A stretch of 64,000 bases of DNA, taken from Poriferisodalis sp965262965. Its GTDB lineage: Bacteria > Actinomycetota > Acidimicrobiia > Acidimicrobiales > Poriferisodalaceae. This document shows positions 6,969-17,818 of this stretch, in pieces. The stretch covers positions 434,001-498,000 of the forward strand of contig NZ_OZ253573.1 of NCBI RefSeq assembly GCF_965262965.1. The letters are read 5' to 3'. Under the pieces are notes generated by a model. The model was not told where the DNA came from, searched no databases, and saw only the letters and a program-made list of their open reading frames with translations. Position 1 is the first letter of the stretch, and each line of letters starts with the position of its first letter. The position numbers were made by a program, and so were the translations under genes.

Positions 6969-8834
6969 GTGGCTTCCGAACCTGATTCACGCCCATCCTC
7001 CGAACCTCGTTCGATCCATCCTGCCGACGGTCCCGACCCCGGTATCGGACGCGGCGGTCTGCGCTCGGCCGCTTGGTTCGACATCGAGGGCGACCCGCTC
7101 ATGTCGGCGCTCTACCTCGAGCGCTATGCCAACTTCGGGTTGACGCGAGAAGAACTCCAGTCGGGCAAGCCCATCATCGGCATCGCCCAGACCGGCTCAG
7201 ACCTCTCACCGTGCAACCGCCACCATCTCGAGCTGGCGAAGCGCGTGCGCGAGGGCATCCGCGAAGCCGGCGGAATTGCCTTCGAGTTCGGGGTTCATCC
7301 CATTCAGGAGACCGGCAAGCGACCTACCGCATCACTCGACCGCAACCTGGCCTATCTCGGTCTCGTCGAGGTGCTGCAGGGGTACCCCCTCGACGGTGTG
7401 GTGCTCACCATCGGCTGCGACAAGACCACACCGGCATGCCTGATGGCGGCAGCGACGGTGAACGTGGCGGCCATCGCTCTGTCGGTCGGGCCGATGCTGA
7501 ACGGCTGGCACGAGGGCCGCAGGACCGGATCGGGCACCGTCGTGTGGAAAGCCCGTGAACTCTATGCCGCCGGCGAGATCGACGACACGGGATTCATCGA
7601 TCTAGTTGCGTCGTCGGCCCCGTCAGTGGGCTACTGCTCCACGATGGGCACCGCCACCACCATGAACTCCCTCGCCGAGGTGCTGGGCATGCAGCTTCCG
7701 GGTTCCGCCGCGATCCCGGCCCCGTACCGCGAACGGGCGCAGATGGCCTACCGAACCGGGCTGCGCATCGTCGAGATGGTGCGGGAGGATCTTCGTCCGT
7801 CCGACATCATGACCCGCGAGGCATTCGAGAACGCCATCGTCGTGAACTCCGCGATCGGCGGATCCACCAATGCCCCCATCCACCTCAATGCGATCGCCGC
7901 GCATCTCGGGGTCCCGCTTGGCAACGACGACTGGCAGAAGCACGGCTTCGCAGTGCCGCTGATCGTCAACCTGATGCCCGCTGGGGAGTATCTCGGTGAG
8001 GATTATCACCACGCTGGAGGTGTTCCCGCCGTGGTCGGCGAGCTGATGAGTGCCGGGCTGCTGCCTCACCCCAGTGCGCTGACAGCCAACGGCCGCAGTA
8101 TCGGCGAGAACTGTGCCGAAGCCAAGATCATGGACGCTGATGTGATCCGCACTGCTTCCGAGCCGCTCTTGGCTGATGCCGGCTTCATCAACCTGTCGGG
8201 GAATCTCTTCGACAGCGCCATCATGAAGACGAGCGTCGTCTCCGGTGAGTTCCGCCAGCGCTACCTGTCCAATCCGGACGATCCCGACGCGTTCGAGGGC
8301 CGCGCCATCGTCTTCGACGGACCGGAGGACTACCGGGCGCACATCGACGACCCCGCTCTTGACATCGACGAGAATTGCATGCTGTTCGTTCGCGGGGCCG
8401 GACCGATCGGCTACCCCGGCGGTGCCGAGGTCGTCAACATGCAGCCCCCGGCAGCACTGCTGGTGCGCGGTGTCCACTCGCTGCCGTGCATCGGCGACGG
8501 TCGTCAATCGGGAACGTCGGGCTCGCCGTCGATTCTGAACGCGGCTCCCGAAGCTGCGGTCGGCGGCGGCTTGGCGTTGCTGCGTACCGGCGACCGTGTC
8601 CGGATCGATCTGCGTCGCGGCAGCGCCGACATGCTGGTCGACGATGACGAACTGGCCCGCCGCCGAGCCGACCTGGACGCGGCCGGTGGTTACCCGGTGC
8701 CGCCGTCGCACACACCGTGGCAAGAGATCCAGCGGTCGATCGTCAGCCAGTTCGATGAGGGAATGGTGCTGCGCCCGGCTGTCAAGTACCGGGACACGGC
8801 TCGTACCCATGGCACTCCGCGTCACAATCACTAG
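6969..8834 (+). CDS. IlvD/EDD-family dehydratase, sugar-acid type
   Basis: 621-residue iron-sulfur dehydratase. Cysteines in the family's cluster-ligand positions are visible: Cys82 (SPCNRHH), Cys150 (GCDKTTPAC) and the Cys of GYCSTMGTATTMN; also GGSTNAPIH. The C-terminal block CIGDGRQSGTSGSPSILNA is closer to L-arabonate/D-xylonate/gluconate dehydratases than to dihydroxy-acid dehydratase of branched amino acid synthesis. It would remove water from a sugar acid to give a 2-keto-3-deoxy acid. The start is a GTG at 6969, about 75 residues before the conserved cluster segment. No other sugar-acid genes lie beside it, so the exact substrate is open. Confidence 0.85.
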   Translation: MASEPDSRPSSEPRSIHPADGPDPGIGRGGLRSAAWFDIEGDPLMSALYLERYANFGLTREELQSGKPIIGIAQTGSDLSPCNRHHLELAKRVREGIREAGGIAFEFGVHPIQETGKRPTASLDRNLAYLGLVEVLQGYPLDGVVLTIGCDKTTPACLMAAATVNVAAIALSVGPMLNGWHEGRRTGSGTVVWKARELYAAGEIDDTGFIDLVASSAPSVGYCSTMGTATTMNSLAEVLGMQLPGSAAIPAPYRERAQMAYRTGLRIVEMVREDLRPSDIMTREAFENAIVVNSAIGGSTNAPIHLNAIAAHLGVPLGNDDWQKHGFAVPLIVNLMPAGEYLGEDYHHAGGVPAVVGELMSAGLLPHPSALTANGRSIGENCAEAKIMDADVIRTASEPLLADAGFINLSGNLFDSAIMKTSVVSGEFRQRYLSNPDDPDAFEGRAIVFDGPEDYRAHIDDPALDIDENCMLFVRGAGPIGYPGGAEVVNMQPPAALLVRGVHSLPCIGDGRQSGTSGSPSILNAAPEAAVGGGLALLRTGDRVRIDLRRGSADMLVDDDELARRRADLDAAGGYPVPPSHTPWQEIQRSIVSQFDEGMVLRPAVKYRDTARTHGTPRHNH

Positions 8835-8867
8835 CTCCGCGCTCTTGAGATCGGGGCCCTCGCAGCG

Positions 8868-9815
8868 ATGATCCTCGCGTTGCTGGCGCTCTTGGCAGGC
8901 TTGGTTCTGCTGGTGTGGGCTGGCGATCACTTTGTGACGGGCGCGTCGCAGCTCGCGACCGCGCTGCGCATCCGCCCTGCAGTGATCGGGGCAGTGGTGC
9001 TGGGCTTCGGCACGTCCGCACCGGAGATGGTCGTGTCTTCACTGGCAGCGATCAATGGCGAGCCCGCGCTCGGCGTGGGCAACATCGTGGGCTCGAACGT
9101 GGCCAACGTCAGCCTGGGTCTTGGAGTGGCAGCACTGCTGATGCCGATCCCGTTCTCCCGGATGGCGCTGCGTCGCGACGTTCCCTGGTCGGTGACCACC
9201 GCAGCGATATTCGCCTTGTTGGTCGTGGACGGCACGCTGGGCCGCTTCGAGGGCGGTTTGCTGGCTCTACTGATGGCATTCACATTGGTGTGGCTGGTGC
9301 GCTCGTCGCGCGACGACACCCTTTCGTCCGATGCGGTCACGTCCGCCGTCGCTCAGGATGCCGGTCGGCCGATCACCAGCCTGATCCGGGTGCTGCTGGG
9401 GTTGTTCGGCGTCATCGTGGGCGCCCAGTTCGCGGTGCAGGGCGCCACTGCACTCGCGGAGCACTGGGGCCTCAGCGACGGCTTCATCGGCTTCTCAGTC
9501 GTCGCGGTGGGCACGTCGTTGCCGGAGGTCGCGACCGTTGTGGCCGCTGCTCGAAAAGGGCAAGCCGAGCTGATCGTGGGCAACCTGTTTGGCTCAAACG
9601 TCTTCAACAGCCTTGCTGTGGGCGGGGCCATGGGCCTGGTGGGCGCGGGAGCCATCGACGAGCCCTCGCTGACCGGACTCGGAATCGGGGCGATGATGGC
9701 CGTGGTCGTGCTGGCCTACCTGGGAGCGCTCGTCGGCAAACGTGCCAGCCGGATCGACGGCGTCGCCCTGCTCGCCGTCTACATCGGCGCAATGGTCCTG
9801 CTCGGCGTCAGCTGA
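8868..9815 (+). CDS. calcium/sodium antiporter (CaCA family, YrbG-like)
   Basis: 315-residue inner-membrane cation antiporter. The two inverted alpha-repeats that form the ion pathway are clear: GFGTSAPEMVVS (about residues 46-57) and VGTSLPEVATVVAA in the second half, each with the conserved Glu. The rest is about ten hydrophobic helices separated by a central polar loop (RSSRDDTLSSD). Such proteins exchange Ca2+ for Na+ or H+. It starts 34 bp after the dehydratase stop on the same strand and may be co-transcribed, though the functions are unrelated. Confidence 0.92.
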   Translation: MILALLALLAGLVLLVWAGDHFVTGASQLATALRIRPAVIGAVVLGFGTSAPEMVVSSLAAINGEPALGVGNIVGSNVANVSLGLGVAALLMPIPFSRMALRRDVPWSVTTAAIFALLVVDGTLGRFEGGLLALLMAFTLVWLVRSSRDDTLSSDAVTSAVAQDAGRPITSLIRVLLGLFGVIVGAQFAVQGATALAEHWGLSDGFIGFSVVAVGTSLPEVATVVAAARKGQAELIVGNLFGSNVFNSLAVGGAMGLVGAGAIDEPSLTGLGIGAMMAVVVLAYLGALVGKRASRIDGVALLAVYIGAMVLLGVS

Positions 9816-9843
9816 GGCCTCGCATCGAATGTCCTGCGCGCCG

Positions 9844-10242
9844 CTACGGGTTCCTTCGTCGGCGGGGATGAAGAGAGCGAATCGTGACCTGCTGAGCGTG
9901 GATCGCAAGGAGATCCAGATCTTTGAGATCCGCCGTAAGGATCGTCGTTCCGGGCTCGGCCATCGCTACGAGGACGGCGTCGACCACCGATCCTGCTTTC
10001 GCACGAGTTCGCAAGTCTCCGGCACGCTGGGCAATTTCTCTCTGCAGGGCATCTTGGGTCTCGCACATCTTGAGAAGTTTGTAGACCAGTGCATCAGTGC
10101 CCTGCCTTCCAGATATGCACTCCGCGAGCACGATTGGCGGCCAGAGCCCTTGTCCCTGGAGTTCTTCGATGTCTGCGAGCGATTGCTCGCGCTGTTGCGC
10201 CAGATGCGCAACGGCACCCGAATCAAGGATCAGCACCGGCAT
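9844..10242 (-). CDS. PIN-domain protein, VapC-like toxin
   Basis: 132-residue PIN-domain ribonuclease candidate. Acidic residues expected at the metal site are present: Asp7 (LILDSGAVAH), Glu40 (VLAECISG), Asp88 (SVVDAVLVA) and the Asp of LTADLKDLDLLA. Starts at ATG 10242, 17 bp after the stop of the gene upstream, which by position should be its antitoxin. Distinct from the first PIN toxin at 1081-1476. Good confidence in the fold; the toxin role is by family and context. Confidence 0.8.
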   Translation of the reverse strand: MPVLILDSGAVAHLAQQREQSLADIEELQGQGLWPPIVLAECISGRQGTDALVYKLLKMCETQDALQREIAQRAGDLRTRAKAGSVVDAVLVAMAEPGTTILTADLKDLDLLAIHAQQVTIRSLHPRRRRNP

Positions 10243-10259
10243 TAGGTGATGTCAGATTC

Positions 10260-10586
10260 TCAATCTTGCTTCAAGCTCTCGGCTCGGGCAGCAGTTCGCC
10301 GCTTGTGCTTTTTGGACGGTTCACCGACCTGCGTCCGCAGTTCAGCCAGATAGCTGTCAGTTTCTGCGAGCAGGATCTGTCGTCGCTCCTTTGGAAGCTC
10401 CAACCAGTGCGGCGTTTCCGAGTCCGCCGATGAGCCGCTACGAGAATCCTGATCAACTGGTGTGAGACCTGCCACAAGTGCAGCTTCTGTCGCAGCGCGC
10501 CGGCTTTTCGGATCGACGCTCCTGCTGGCCGAGCTCTTGAAACGCCCGCCCCAAGGAGAACCCTTGGGATGCCATGACTGCGTCAT
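10260..10586 (-). CDS. putative antitoxin upstream of PIN toxin
   Basis: 108-residue protein, Ser/Arg/Lys rich, with a predicted mostly helical second half (PHWLELPKERRQILLAETDS) and a basic tail (KKHKRRTAARAESLKQD). No AbrB, RHH or Phd domain is recognisable. It sits directly upstream of the PIN toxin with a 17-bp gap, the usual place for a cognate antitoxin. The ATG at 10586 is chosen because upstream codons lose protein-like composition, but no strong Shine-Dalgarno is visible. Function is inferred from position only. Confidence 0.5.
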   Translation of the reverse strand: MTQSWHPKGSPWGGRFKSSASRSVDPKSRRAATEAALVAGLTPVDQDSRSGSSADSETPHWLELPKERRQILLAETDSYLAELRTQVGEPSKKHKRRTAARAESLKQD

Positions 10587-10675
10587 GGAGCCAGCGTACG
10601 AGACTGAGCATGCGAACTTCAAAGAGGTCTTGAGGAATGAGCACGGTCGACTGCTCAGTTCGTATGACGTCGTTG

Positions 10676-12076
10676 CTATCTGACGACAGGAGCGACACCG
10701 CGCTGCCAGATTCCCAGTAGCACTATGCCGAACAGCGAGCATGCGGCCGCTGCGTAGAACGCGCCGGCGGTTGCGCCGACGACCGCAGCGGTGACTCCGA
10801 GAATCGGACCGCCGATGCCGGCAGACAGCTCGAAGAACATGGTGAACGTGCTCATGGCGCGGGCGCGCTCATTGGGAGGGACACCTTCAATAGCGGCGAC
10901 CATCAGCGCTGGGTAGAGCAGCGAGCCGCCGAGCGCCAGGATCACCACGCCGATGTACAGGCCCGGGACCGACACGAAGGTGCCGATCACCACCATGCCG
11001 GCCGCCGCACCGACGAGTGCCAGCGTCGCCGTGCGCTTGGTGCCCAGCTTGTCGGGCAGCTTGCGTCCGATGATTCGCAGCACCAGAACCAACATGCTGT
11101 AGACGAAGAAGACCGGGCCGAGCCAGCCAAGACTGTTCTCTTCTGCGAGCTTGGGCAGGTACCCGTACAGCGCCGGGATGATGATGATCCCCATGGCCAA
11201 GATGGTCCCGGGCCACAGCGCAGGCCTGTAGAAGACCCGGCCTGCATTGCCCGTGCTCGGGGGCGCATGGACGTGCGGTGCCGCAGGCGGCTGGACTGCG
11301 CTTCCCTCTTTGGCGACGAGTTGGAACACCAACGGGCGTGCTGCCTGGGCGAGGCGCACCTGCAGCCCCCAAGCACCAGCACCTGCAGCCCCGTTCAGCT
11401 GGCCGTCGCCGCCCTGGGTGAAATGCTGCCCCATGGCGCTTGGCGAGTCCTTCGGAAGGAACCCGCCGATGACCGCAGAGAGCATCATCAGCACTCCCGC
11501 AAGAGCGAACGCTGTGTCGTAGCCCCCCAAGGCGAAAGAGGTTTCACCCCACTCCTGGGTGATCGTTCCCAGTCCGGGGCCCAATCCCATTCCGAAGTAC
11601 AGGAACACCGAGAACCAGCTCACGGCCTCGCCCCGGCGGTGTTCCGGCGCTAGGTCGCTCACCATCGCGGCGCTGCCCACGAAGAACATCCCCTGGAACG
11701 CGCCGGTCAGCATGCGCATGGCCAGGATCATCACGTAGGTGTCGGCCCAGATGTGCGCGAAGAACGTCGCCGCGGTGGTGAAGCCGCCGAGGACGATCAA
11801 GAAGCGGCGGCCACGCTCGTCGCCGAGACGGCCGATGAGCGGCCGGGCTGCGATGGCCGTGATGGCGAACACGCCGATGGCAAAACCGACTGCCACGTCG
11901 CCACCGCCGGTCTGGTTGGTGACCAGCAATGCCGTGAGCGGCAGCATCGACGAGAACGAGATAGCCGAGAAAAGTGCGCTGATGTTGAGGATCAGGAACG
12001 GGCCGGTGAGCAGGCGCGACGAATCGTCAGGGGGAAGCGCGGCAATCGGCGTCGCCGAGAAAGTCGTCTGTGACAT
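10676..12076 (-). CDS. MFS transporter
   Basis: 466-residue major facilitator carrier with about 12 membrane segments. After helix 2 is the family signature GRLGDERGRR, and a second copy-like RIIGRKLPDKLGTKR lies in the C-terminal half. The central loop is long and polar (GQHFTQGGDGQLNGAAG and the following 60 residues). The fold matches drug or metabolite exporters of the DHA type, but the substrate is not readable. Starts at ATG 12076; the gene to the right is divergent, with about 108 bp between them. Confidence 0.88.
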   Translation of the reverse strand: MSQTTFSATPIAALPPDDSSRLLTGPFLILNISALFSAISFSSMLPLTALLVTNQTGGGDVAVGFAIGVFAITAIAARPLIGRLGDERGRRFLIVLGGFTTAATFFAHIWADTYVMILAMRMLTGAFQGMFFVGSAAMVSDLAPEHRRGEAVSWFSVFLYFGMGLGPGLGTITQEWGETSFALGGYDTAFALAGVLMMLSAVIGGFLPKDSPSAMGQHFTQGGDGQLNGAAGAGAWGLQVRLAQAARPLVFQLVAKEGSAVQPPAAPHVHAPPSTGNAGRVFYRPALWPGTILAMGIIIIPALYGYLPKLAEENSLGWLGPVFFVYSMLVLVLRIIGRKLPDKLGTKRTATLALVGAAAGMVVIGTFVSVPGLYIGVVILALGGSLLYPALMVAAIEGVPPNERARAMSTFTMFFELSAGIGGPILGVTAAVVGATAGAFYAAAACSLFGIVLLGIWQRGVAPVVR

Positions 12077-12184
12077 GGGGCGATGGCCTCACGCGCACGA
12101 CGCCGGCAATTCGATGCCGTCGCGCCGTGTCGGCTGCACCATGCTAGAGCGGATGGCTGCGCCGCTACCGGGGAGCGCTACGTC

Positions 12185-14305
12185 GTGAGCGACACCGAGA
12201 CCGTTGTGCGAGGCGCGTGCCATCACGACTGCCCTGATACGTGCGCCTGGGAGGTCACAGTTGTTGACGGTGTAGCGGTGAACCTGCGCGGCGACCCCTC
12301 CCAACCGTTCACCCAAGGACAGCTGTGCCCGAAGGTGAACCCCTATCTGGATCGGGTGTACCACCCAGATCGATTGCTGCACCCGCTCCGACGAGTTGGG
12401 CCCAAGGGCGAGGCGCGGTTCGAGCCGATGTCGTGGGATGCGGCGATCAGCGAGATTGCGACACGACTCAGCGCAGCAATCGCCCGCCACGGAGGAGAGA
12501 CGGTCCTGCCGTATTCGCTCGATGGCACGCAAGGCCTCATACAGAAGGGCGTCATGGCCGATCGGTTCTTCGCCGCGCTGGGGGCGACGCGGCTGAACCG
12601 CCACATCTGCGGGGTCACGGCGTGGCTTGGCGCGTCAGACGTGCTCGGCGTTCCCTTGGGCAGCGACCCGACCGATGTGGAATTCGCTCGCACGATCGTG
12701 CTGTGGGGCACGAACACATTGCTCACCAACCGTCACCTGTGGCCATACATCGAGACCGCCCGCAGCAATGGCGCCTGCGTGATCGTCGTGGACCCGGTGC
12801 AGACGATGACCGCTGCCCGCGCAGATCAGCATGTGCAGCCGCGGCCCGGTTCCGATGTCGCCCTCGTGCTCGCGGTGATCGCAGAAATGGACCGCGCCGG
12901 CCGTATTGACACCGAACACCTGGCTGCGACAACTCAGGGGTGGCCTGAGCTGCGCGCCGACGCGCAGGCAATGACGCTCGCAAAGGCCGAGCGCATCACC
13001 GGCATCGATGCCGACACGATCCGCGAGCTGGCCGCTCGTATTGCGGACGCGCCACCTGTCGCGCTGCGCGTGCTCGTCGGCATGGAGCACCGCGAATTCG
13101 GTCGCGACCTGCACCGGGCTGTGGCGTCGCTCGCAGCCGTATCGGGCGCAGCGCGGCATCGAGGCGGCGGGCTGGTGCGTTCCACGCAGGTGTACTTCGA
13201 CACAGCGCTGGCCGACATCACCCCGCCAGACGGACCGCAGCGCGTGGTCAACATGTCGTCATTGGGCAATGCGCTGAGCGACGCGGTTGACGATCCCCCG
13301 GTGACCGCCCTGGTGGTCTACAGCTGTAATCCGGCTGCGATCACCCCGGACCAGAACCGCGTGATTTCCGGACTCGAACGCGAAGATCTGTTCACCGTCG
13401 TCATCGAGCAATTCATGACCGACACAGCCCGGTACGCCGACATCGTGCTGCCCACCACGACGCAGATCGAGCAGCTCGATCTGATGAACGCGTGGGGTCA
13501 CCTGTACGTGTCGCTGAATAGGCCCGCTATCGAGCCGCTGGGCGAATGCCTGCCCAACACCGAGATCTTCCGGCGTCTCGCAGACGCGATGAGCCTCGAC
13601 GCCCCGGGTCTGGCCGACAGCGACAGCCAGATGGTCCGCGATCTGCTCTTGAGCGGCCATCGGTGGCTCGAGGGCATCACCTACGAGCGATTGCTGCGTG
13701 ACGGCTGGGCACGACTGGCAGTGCCGCCCGGTTGGTCCTCAATGTCGAGCCGGGAAGTCCCCGTCGCGCCAGCTCGCAGTTCGGGCGCCGCTCGTGACGC
13801 AGACCATCAGGTGCCCAGTCATCAGCAGCAGCTGGGGCCGCTGCGGCTGGGTCCACTGCGGTACCGCGTCGCAGCCGAGTCGCCAAACGGCGACCGGGCA
13901 CTGGCTGAGCGCTATCCCTTGGCGCTCATGTCGCTCAAGCAGCACCTGCGCTTTCTCAACAGCCACTACGGAGGATTCGAGCACCACCTGCCCGACCCCC
14001 CGCACCCTCAGCTCGAGATCAGCGCCGCTGACGCCGAGTCGCGCGGCATCGCCGATGGCGACGAGGTCCGCGTCTTCAACGACCGCGGTGAGCTCACGCT
14101 GCACGCCGCCATTTCGCAGCGCCTGCAAACCGGGCTGGTGGCGATCCCGTTCGGATGGTGGGCGGGAGCAGCCGACGCACGCACAGTCAATGCACTCACG
14201 AACCCGAGCCTTGGAGATCCGGATCCGACCGTCGGCTCGGCGGCCTTCCACGACACCCTCGTTCAGGTCGAGCCCGTTGAGCGAATCGCCAGCGGGACCG
14301 TCTGA
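12185..14305 (+). CDS. molybdopterin-dependent oxidoreductase (DMSO reductase family)
   Basis: 706-residue enzyme with an N-terminal [4Fe-4S] motif: Cys12-x3-Cys16-x3-Cys20-x27-Cys48 in ACHHDCPDTC and QLCPK. It then has the molybdopterin domains (for example VLWGTNTLLTNRH, VVDPVQTMTAARAD, VVYSCNPAAITPDQN) and a C-terminal dinucleotide-binding domain. I start at the GTG at 12185 (MSDTETVVRGACHHDC) because the upstream part of the open frame is not family-like. A 40-residue low-complexity insert lies before the C-terminal domain. No small electron-transfer subunit gene adjoins it, and no Tat signal is seen, so it is probably cytoplasmic. The substrate is unknown. Confidence 0.85.
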   Translation: MSDTETVVRGACHHDCPDTCAWEVTVVDGVAVNLRGDPSQPFTQGQLCPKVNPYLDRVYHPDRLLHPLRRVGPKGEARFEPMSWDAAISEIATRLSAAIARHGGETVLPYSLDGTQGLIQKGVMADRFFAALGATRLNRHICGVTAWLGASDVLGVPLGSDPTDVEFARTIVLWGTNTLLTNRHLWPYIETARSNGACVIVVDPVQTMTAARADQHVQPRPGSDVALVLAVIAEMDRAGRIDTEHLAATTQGWPELRADAQAMTLAKAERITGIDADTIRELAARIADAPPVALRVLVGMEHREFGRDLHRAVASLAAVSGAARHRGGGLVRSTQVYFDTALADITPPDGPQRVVNMSSLGNALSDAVDDPPVTALVVYSCNPAAITPDQNRVISGLEREDLFTVVIEQFMTDTARYADIVLPTTTQIEQLDLMNAWGHLYVSLNRPAIEPLGECLPNTEIFRRLADAMSLDAPGLADSDSQMVRDLLLSGHRWLEGITYERLLRDGWARLAVPPGWSSMSSREVPVAPARSSGAARDADHQVPSHQQQLGPLRLGPLRYRVAAESPNGDRALAERYPLALMSLKQHLRFLNSHYGGFEHHLPDPPHPQLEISAADAESRGIADGDEVRVFNDRGELTLHAAISQRLQTGLVAIPFGWWAGAADARTVNALTNPSLGDPDPTVGSAAFHDTLVQVEPVERIASGTV

Positions 14306-14375
14306 GCGCTGCGCCATCTCGTGGCCCCGAGGGCCGCGGCAGGTCACGGGCCCATCGCCCTAACCTGCGATTGCG

Positions 14376-15944
<1,569 letters not shown>

Positions 15945-15961
15945 ACCCCGCACAACGCGAG

Positions 15962-16936
15962 ATGTCAACGGACGCTCCATCGCGACTTCGCGCCGTGGCC
16001 CGCACGTCGCTGCATTTTCTCGACGAAGCCCGGGCCGACTGGGGTCGCGCGCGTATCGGCGGACTGTCAGCCGAGATTGCATTCTTCGCCCTGCTGGGCC
16101 TGTTCCCGGCTGTGATCGTGTTCGCCGCTGCCCTCGGCTCCCTTGACGTTCTCATCGGCCAGAGCGCGGCGGGCGACACTGAACAGTGGCTGATCGGTCG
16201 AATCAGCGACACGTTTGGGTCCCAAAACACGCTTGACGCAACGGTTGCCGATCTGTTCAACCGTTCTGACGCCCGGGTCATCACTGCCGGTGTGGCAGTT
16301 GCCATGTACGCAGCCTCACGAGGTTTCGTTGCTGTCGTGCGGGCGCTCAACGTCATCTGCGGCCACCGCGGGACGCGCAACTGGCTGTCGACTCGCGTCG
16401 TCGGCTTCAGTCTCACGTTCCTGACACTGTTCGTGGCGGTGCTCGTAGCAGCGATGGTCGTCGTCGGCCCGCTGCTGGGAGGAGGCGAAGAACTCGCGGA
16501 CCGGATAGGCGCAGGTGCAGCCTTCAGCACCGCCTGGGATTGGCTGCGTTGGCCTGTCGTCGTTGGCGCCGTCGTGGCATGGGCCGCGACCGTGTACCGG
16601 ATCGCGCCCCGCAACTCCGAGCGTTGGCGGCACGAGCTGCCGGGCGCTGTGCTGGCCACGGTCTGGTGGCTGGCCGTCTCGCTTGGTTTCGGCGCCTACT
16701 TGAACCTGGCCTCGAACGGTGTCAACGCCGTGTTCGGCCTGCTTGGCGGTGCGCTCAGCTTGCTGTTGTGGCTCTACCTGCTCGCCATGGGACTGCTTGC
16801 CGGCGCAGAGATCAACACCGTCCTCGAACGCCGCCGCCCAGCAGGATGCGGCTCGCAAGCGTCGCCTGCCGCATGCGGCTCGCAAGCGTCGCCCGCCGCA
16901 TGCGGCTCGCAAGCGTCGCCCGAGGCTCCGTCCTAG
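15962..16936 (+). CDS. YihY/UPF0761 membrane protein with Cys-containing repeat tail
   Basis: 324-residue protein of the YihY/virulence-factor-BrkB family, with six hydrophobic segments and the family pattern GGLSAEIAFFALLGLFP near residue 40 and ARTIYRIAPR-like AATVYRIAPRNSERW near 210. The function of the family is not settled. I start at ATG 15962; a TTG at 15941 overlapping the previous stop is an alternative. The last 25 residues are unusual: a nine-residue unit CGSQASPAA repeated almost three times, encoded by a 27-bp tandem DNA repeat. By topology this tail would be cytoplasmic. It may come from slippage rather than selection. Confidence 0.82.
   Translation: MSTDAPSRLRAVARTSLHFLDEARADWGRARIGGLSAEIAFFALLGLFPAVIVFAAALGSLDVLIGQSAAGDTEQWLIGRISDTFGSQNTLDATVADLFNRSDARVITAGVAVAMYAASRGFVAVVRALNVICGHRGTRNWLSTRVVGFSLTFLTLFVAVLVAAMVVVGPLLGGGEELADRIGAGAAFSTAWDWLRWPVVVGAVVAWAATVYRIAPRNSERWRHELPGAVLATVWWLAVSLGFGAYLNLASNGVNAVFGLLGGALSLLLWLYLLAMGLLAGAEINTVLERRRPAGCGSQASPAACGSQASPAACGSQASPEAPS
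16846..16920. repeat. 27-bp tandem repeat, 2.8 copies, at the 3' end of the YihY gene
   Basis: Copies begin at 16846, 16873 and 16900. The first two differ at a single base and the third is cut after 21 bases. The unit starts ATGCGGCTCGCAAGCGTCGC. Because 27 is a multiple of three it stays in frame and encodes CGSQASPAA units. Confidence 0.97.
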
Positions 16937-16946
16937 TGTGACGCGC

Positions 16947-17732
16947 ATGTGGATTCGCTTGCGTCAAATCGCTGTCACGACTGCAGACCTCGGCCGTACC
17001 GCAGTCGACATACAAACAGTGCTGGGAGTCGAGCCGTGTCATATCGACCCGAGTGTCGGCGTCTTCGGATTGAAGAACACGCTGTGGCCGGTGGGAACCC
17101 AATTCTTGGAATGCGTGACGCCGGTCACCGACGACACCGCCGCGGGCCGTTACCAGAATCGTCGCGGCGGCGATACGGGCTACATGGTCATCACCGAGGT
17201 GGACGACGTGGCAGCGCGACGTGTACATGTGGATGATCTTGGAGTGCGCCTCGCGTTTGAGATGAACTATCCCGACGACGGCATCGTGGGCATGCAGCTC
17301 CACCCAGCCGACACCGGTGGCGCATTCTTCGAAATGGACCAGATGACCAGCGACGGCGCCGGGGCAGTCGGCGGTCCGTGGTGGCCCGCCGGCAAGCACT
17401 GGGAGCCATTCGTGCGTACCGAACTGGTGAGCGGCATCGCCGCCGCCGAATTGCAGAGCCCCGACCCACAGAGGTTGGCCGATCGGTGGAGCCAAATCGC
17501 ACAGATCGATCTCGAGAGCGACGCGGACGGCAATCCGATCATCCCGATCGACAACGCCACGCTCCGATTCGTGGCCGAAACCGACGGCCGCGGCGAAGGG
17601 CTCGGCGGGATCGACGTGACCACCGTCGATCGCGATGCGGTGCTCGCTGGTGCGCGTGCCCGTGATTGCTACGTCAACGACGCTCAGGTCATGCTCGCCG
17701 GATTGCGAGTCAACCTCGTCGACAGCGACTAG
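16947..17732 (+). CDS. VOC-superfamily (glyoxalase-like) protein
   Basis: 261-residue protein starting MWIRLRQIAVTTADLGRT, a typical first strand and helix of a vicinal-oxygen-chelate fold, with a second module from about residue 150 (ELVSGIAAAELQSPDPQRLADRW). It resembles glyoxalase-like proteins of two-module type. Metal-ligand positions are not all obvious: the first module lacks the usual His at the end of strand one, so it may bind a ligand rather than act as a dioxygenase. It starts 10 bp after the YihY stop. Confidence 0.7.
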   Translation: MWIRLRQIAVTTADLGRTAVDIQTVLGVEPCHIDPSVGVFGLKNTLWPVGTQFLECVTPVTDDTAAGRYQNRRGGDTGYMVITEVDDVAARRVHVDDLGVRLAFEMNYPDDGIVGMQLHPADTGGAFFEMDQMTSDGAGAVGGPWWPAGKHWEPFVRTELVSGIAAAELQSPDPQRLADRWSQIAQIDLESDADGNPIIPIDNATLRFVAETDGRGEGLGGIDVTTVDRDAVLAGARARDCYVNDAQVMLAGLRVNLVDSD

Positions 17733-17818
17733 AACTCCGCCGGTGCGCATCGCCGCACCCCCGCACCACGACGGACCGGCAATCCGACACCCATACCAAC
17801 CAAGGAGACAACACCACC

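Noticed and set aside
7623..8930. 435-codon minus-strand frame opposite the dehydratase
   Set aside because: It is a shadow of a strongly conserved plus-strand gene in high-GC DNA; no family features.
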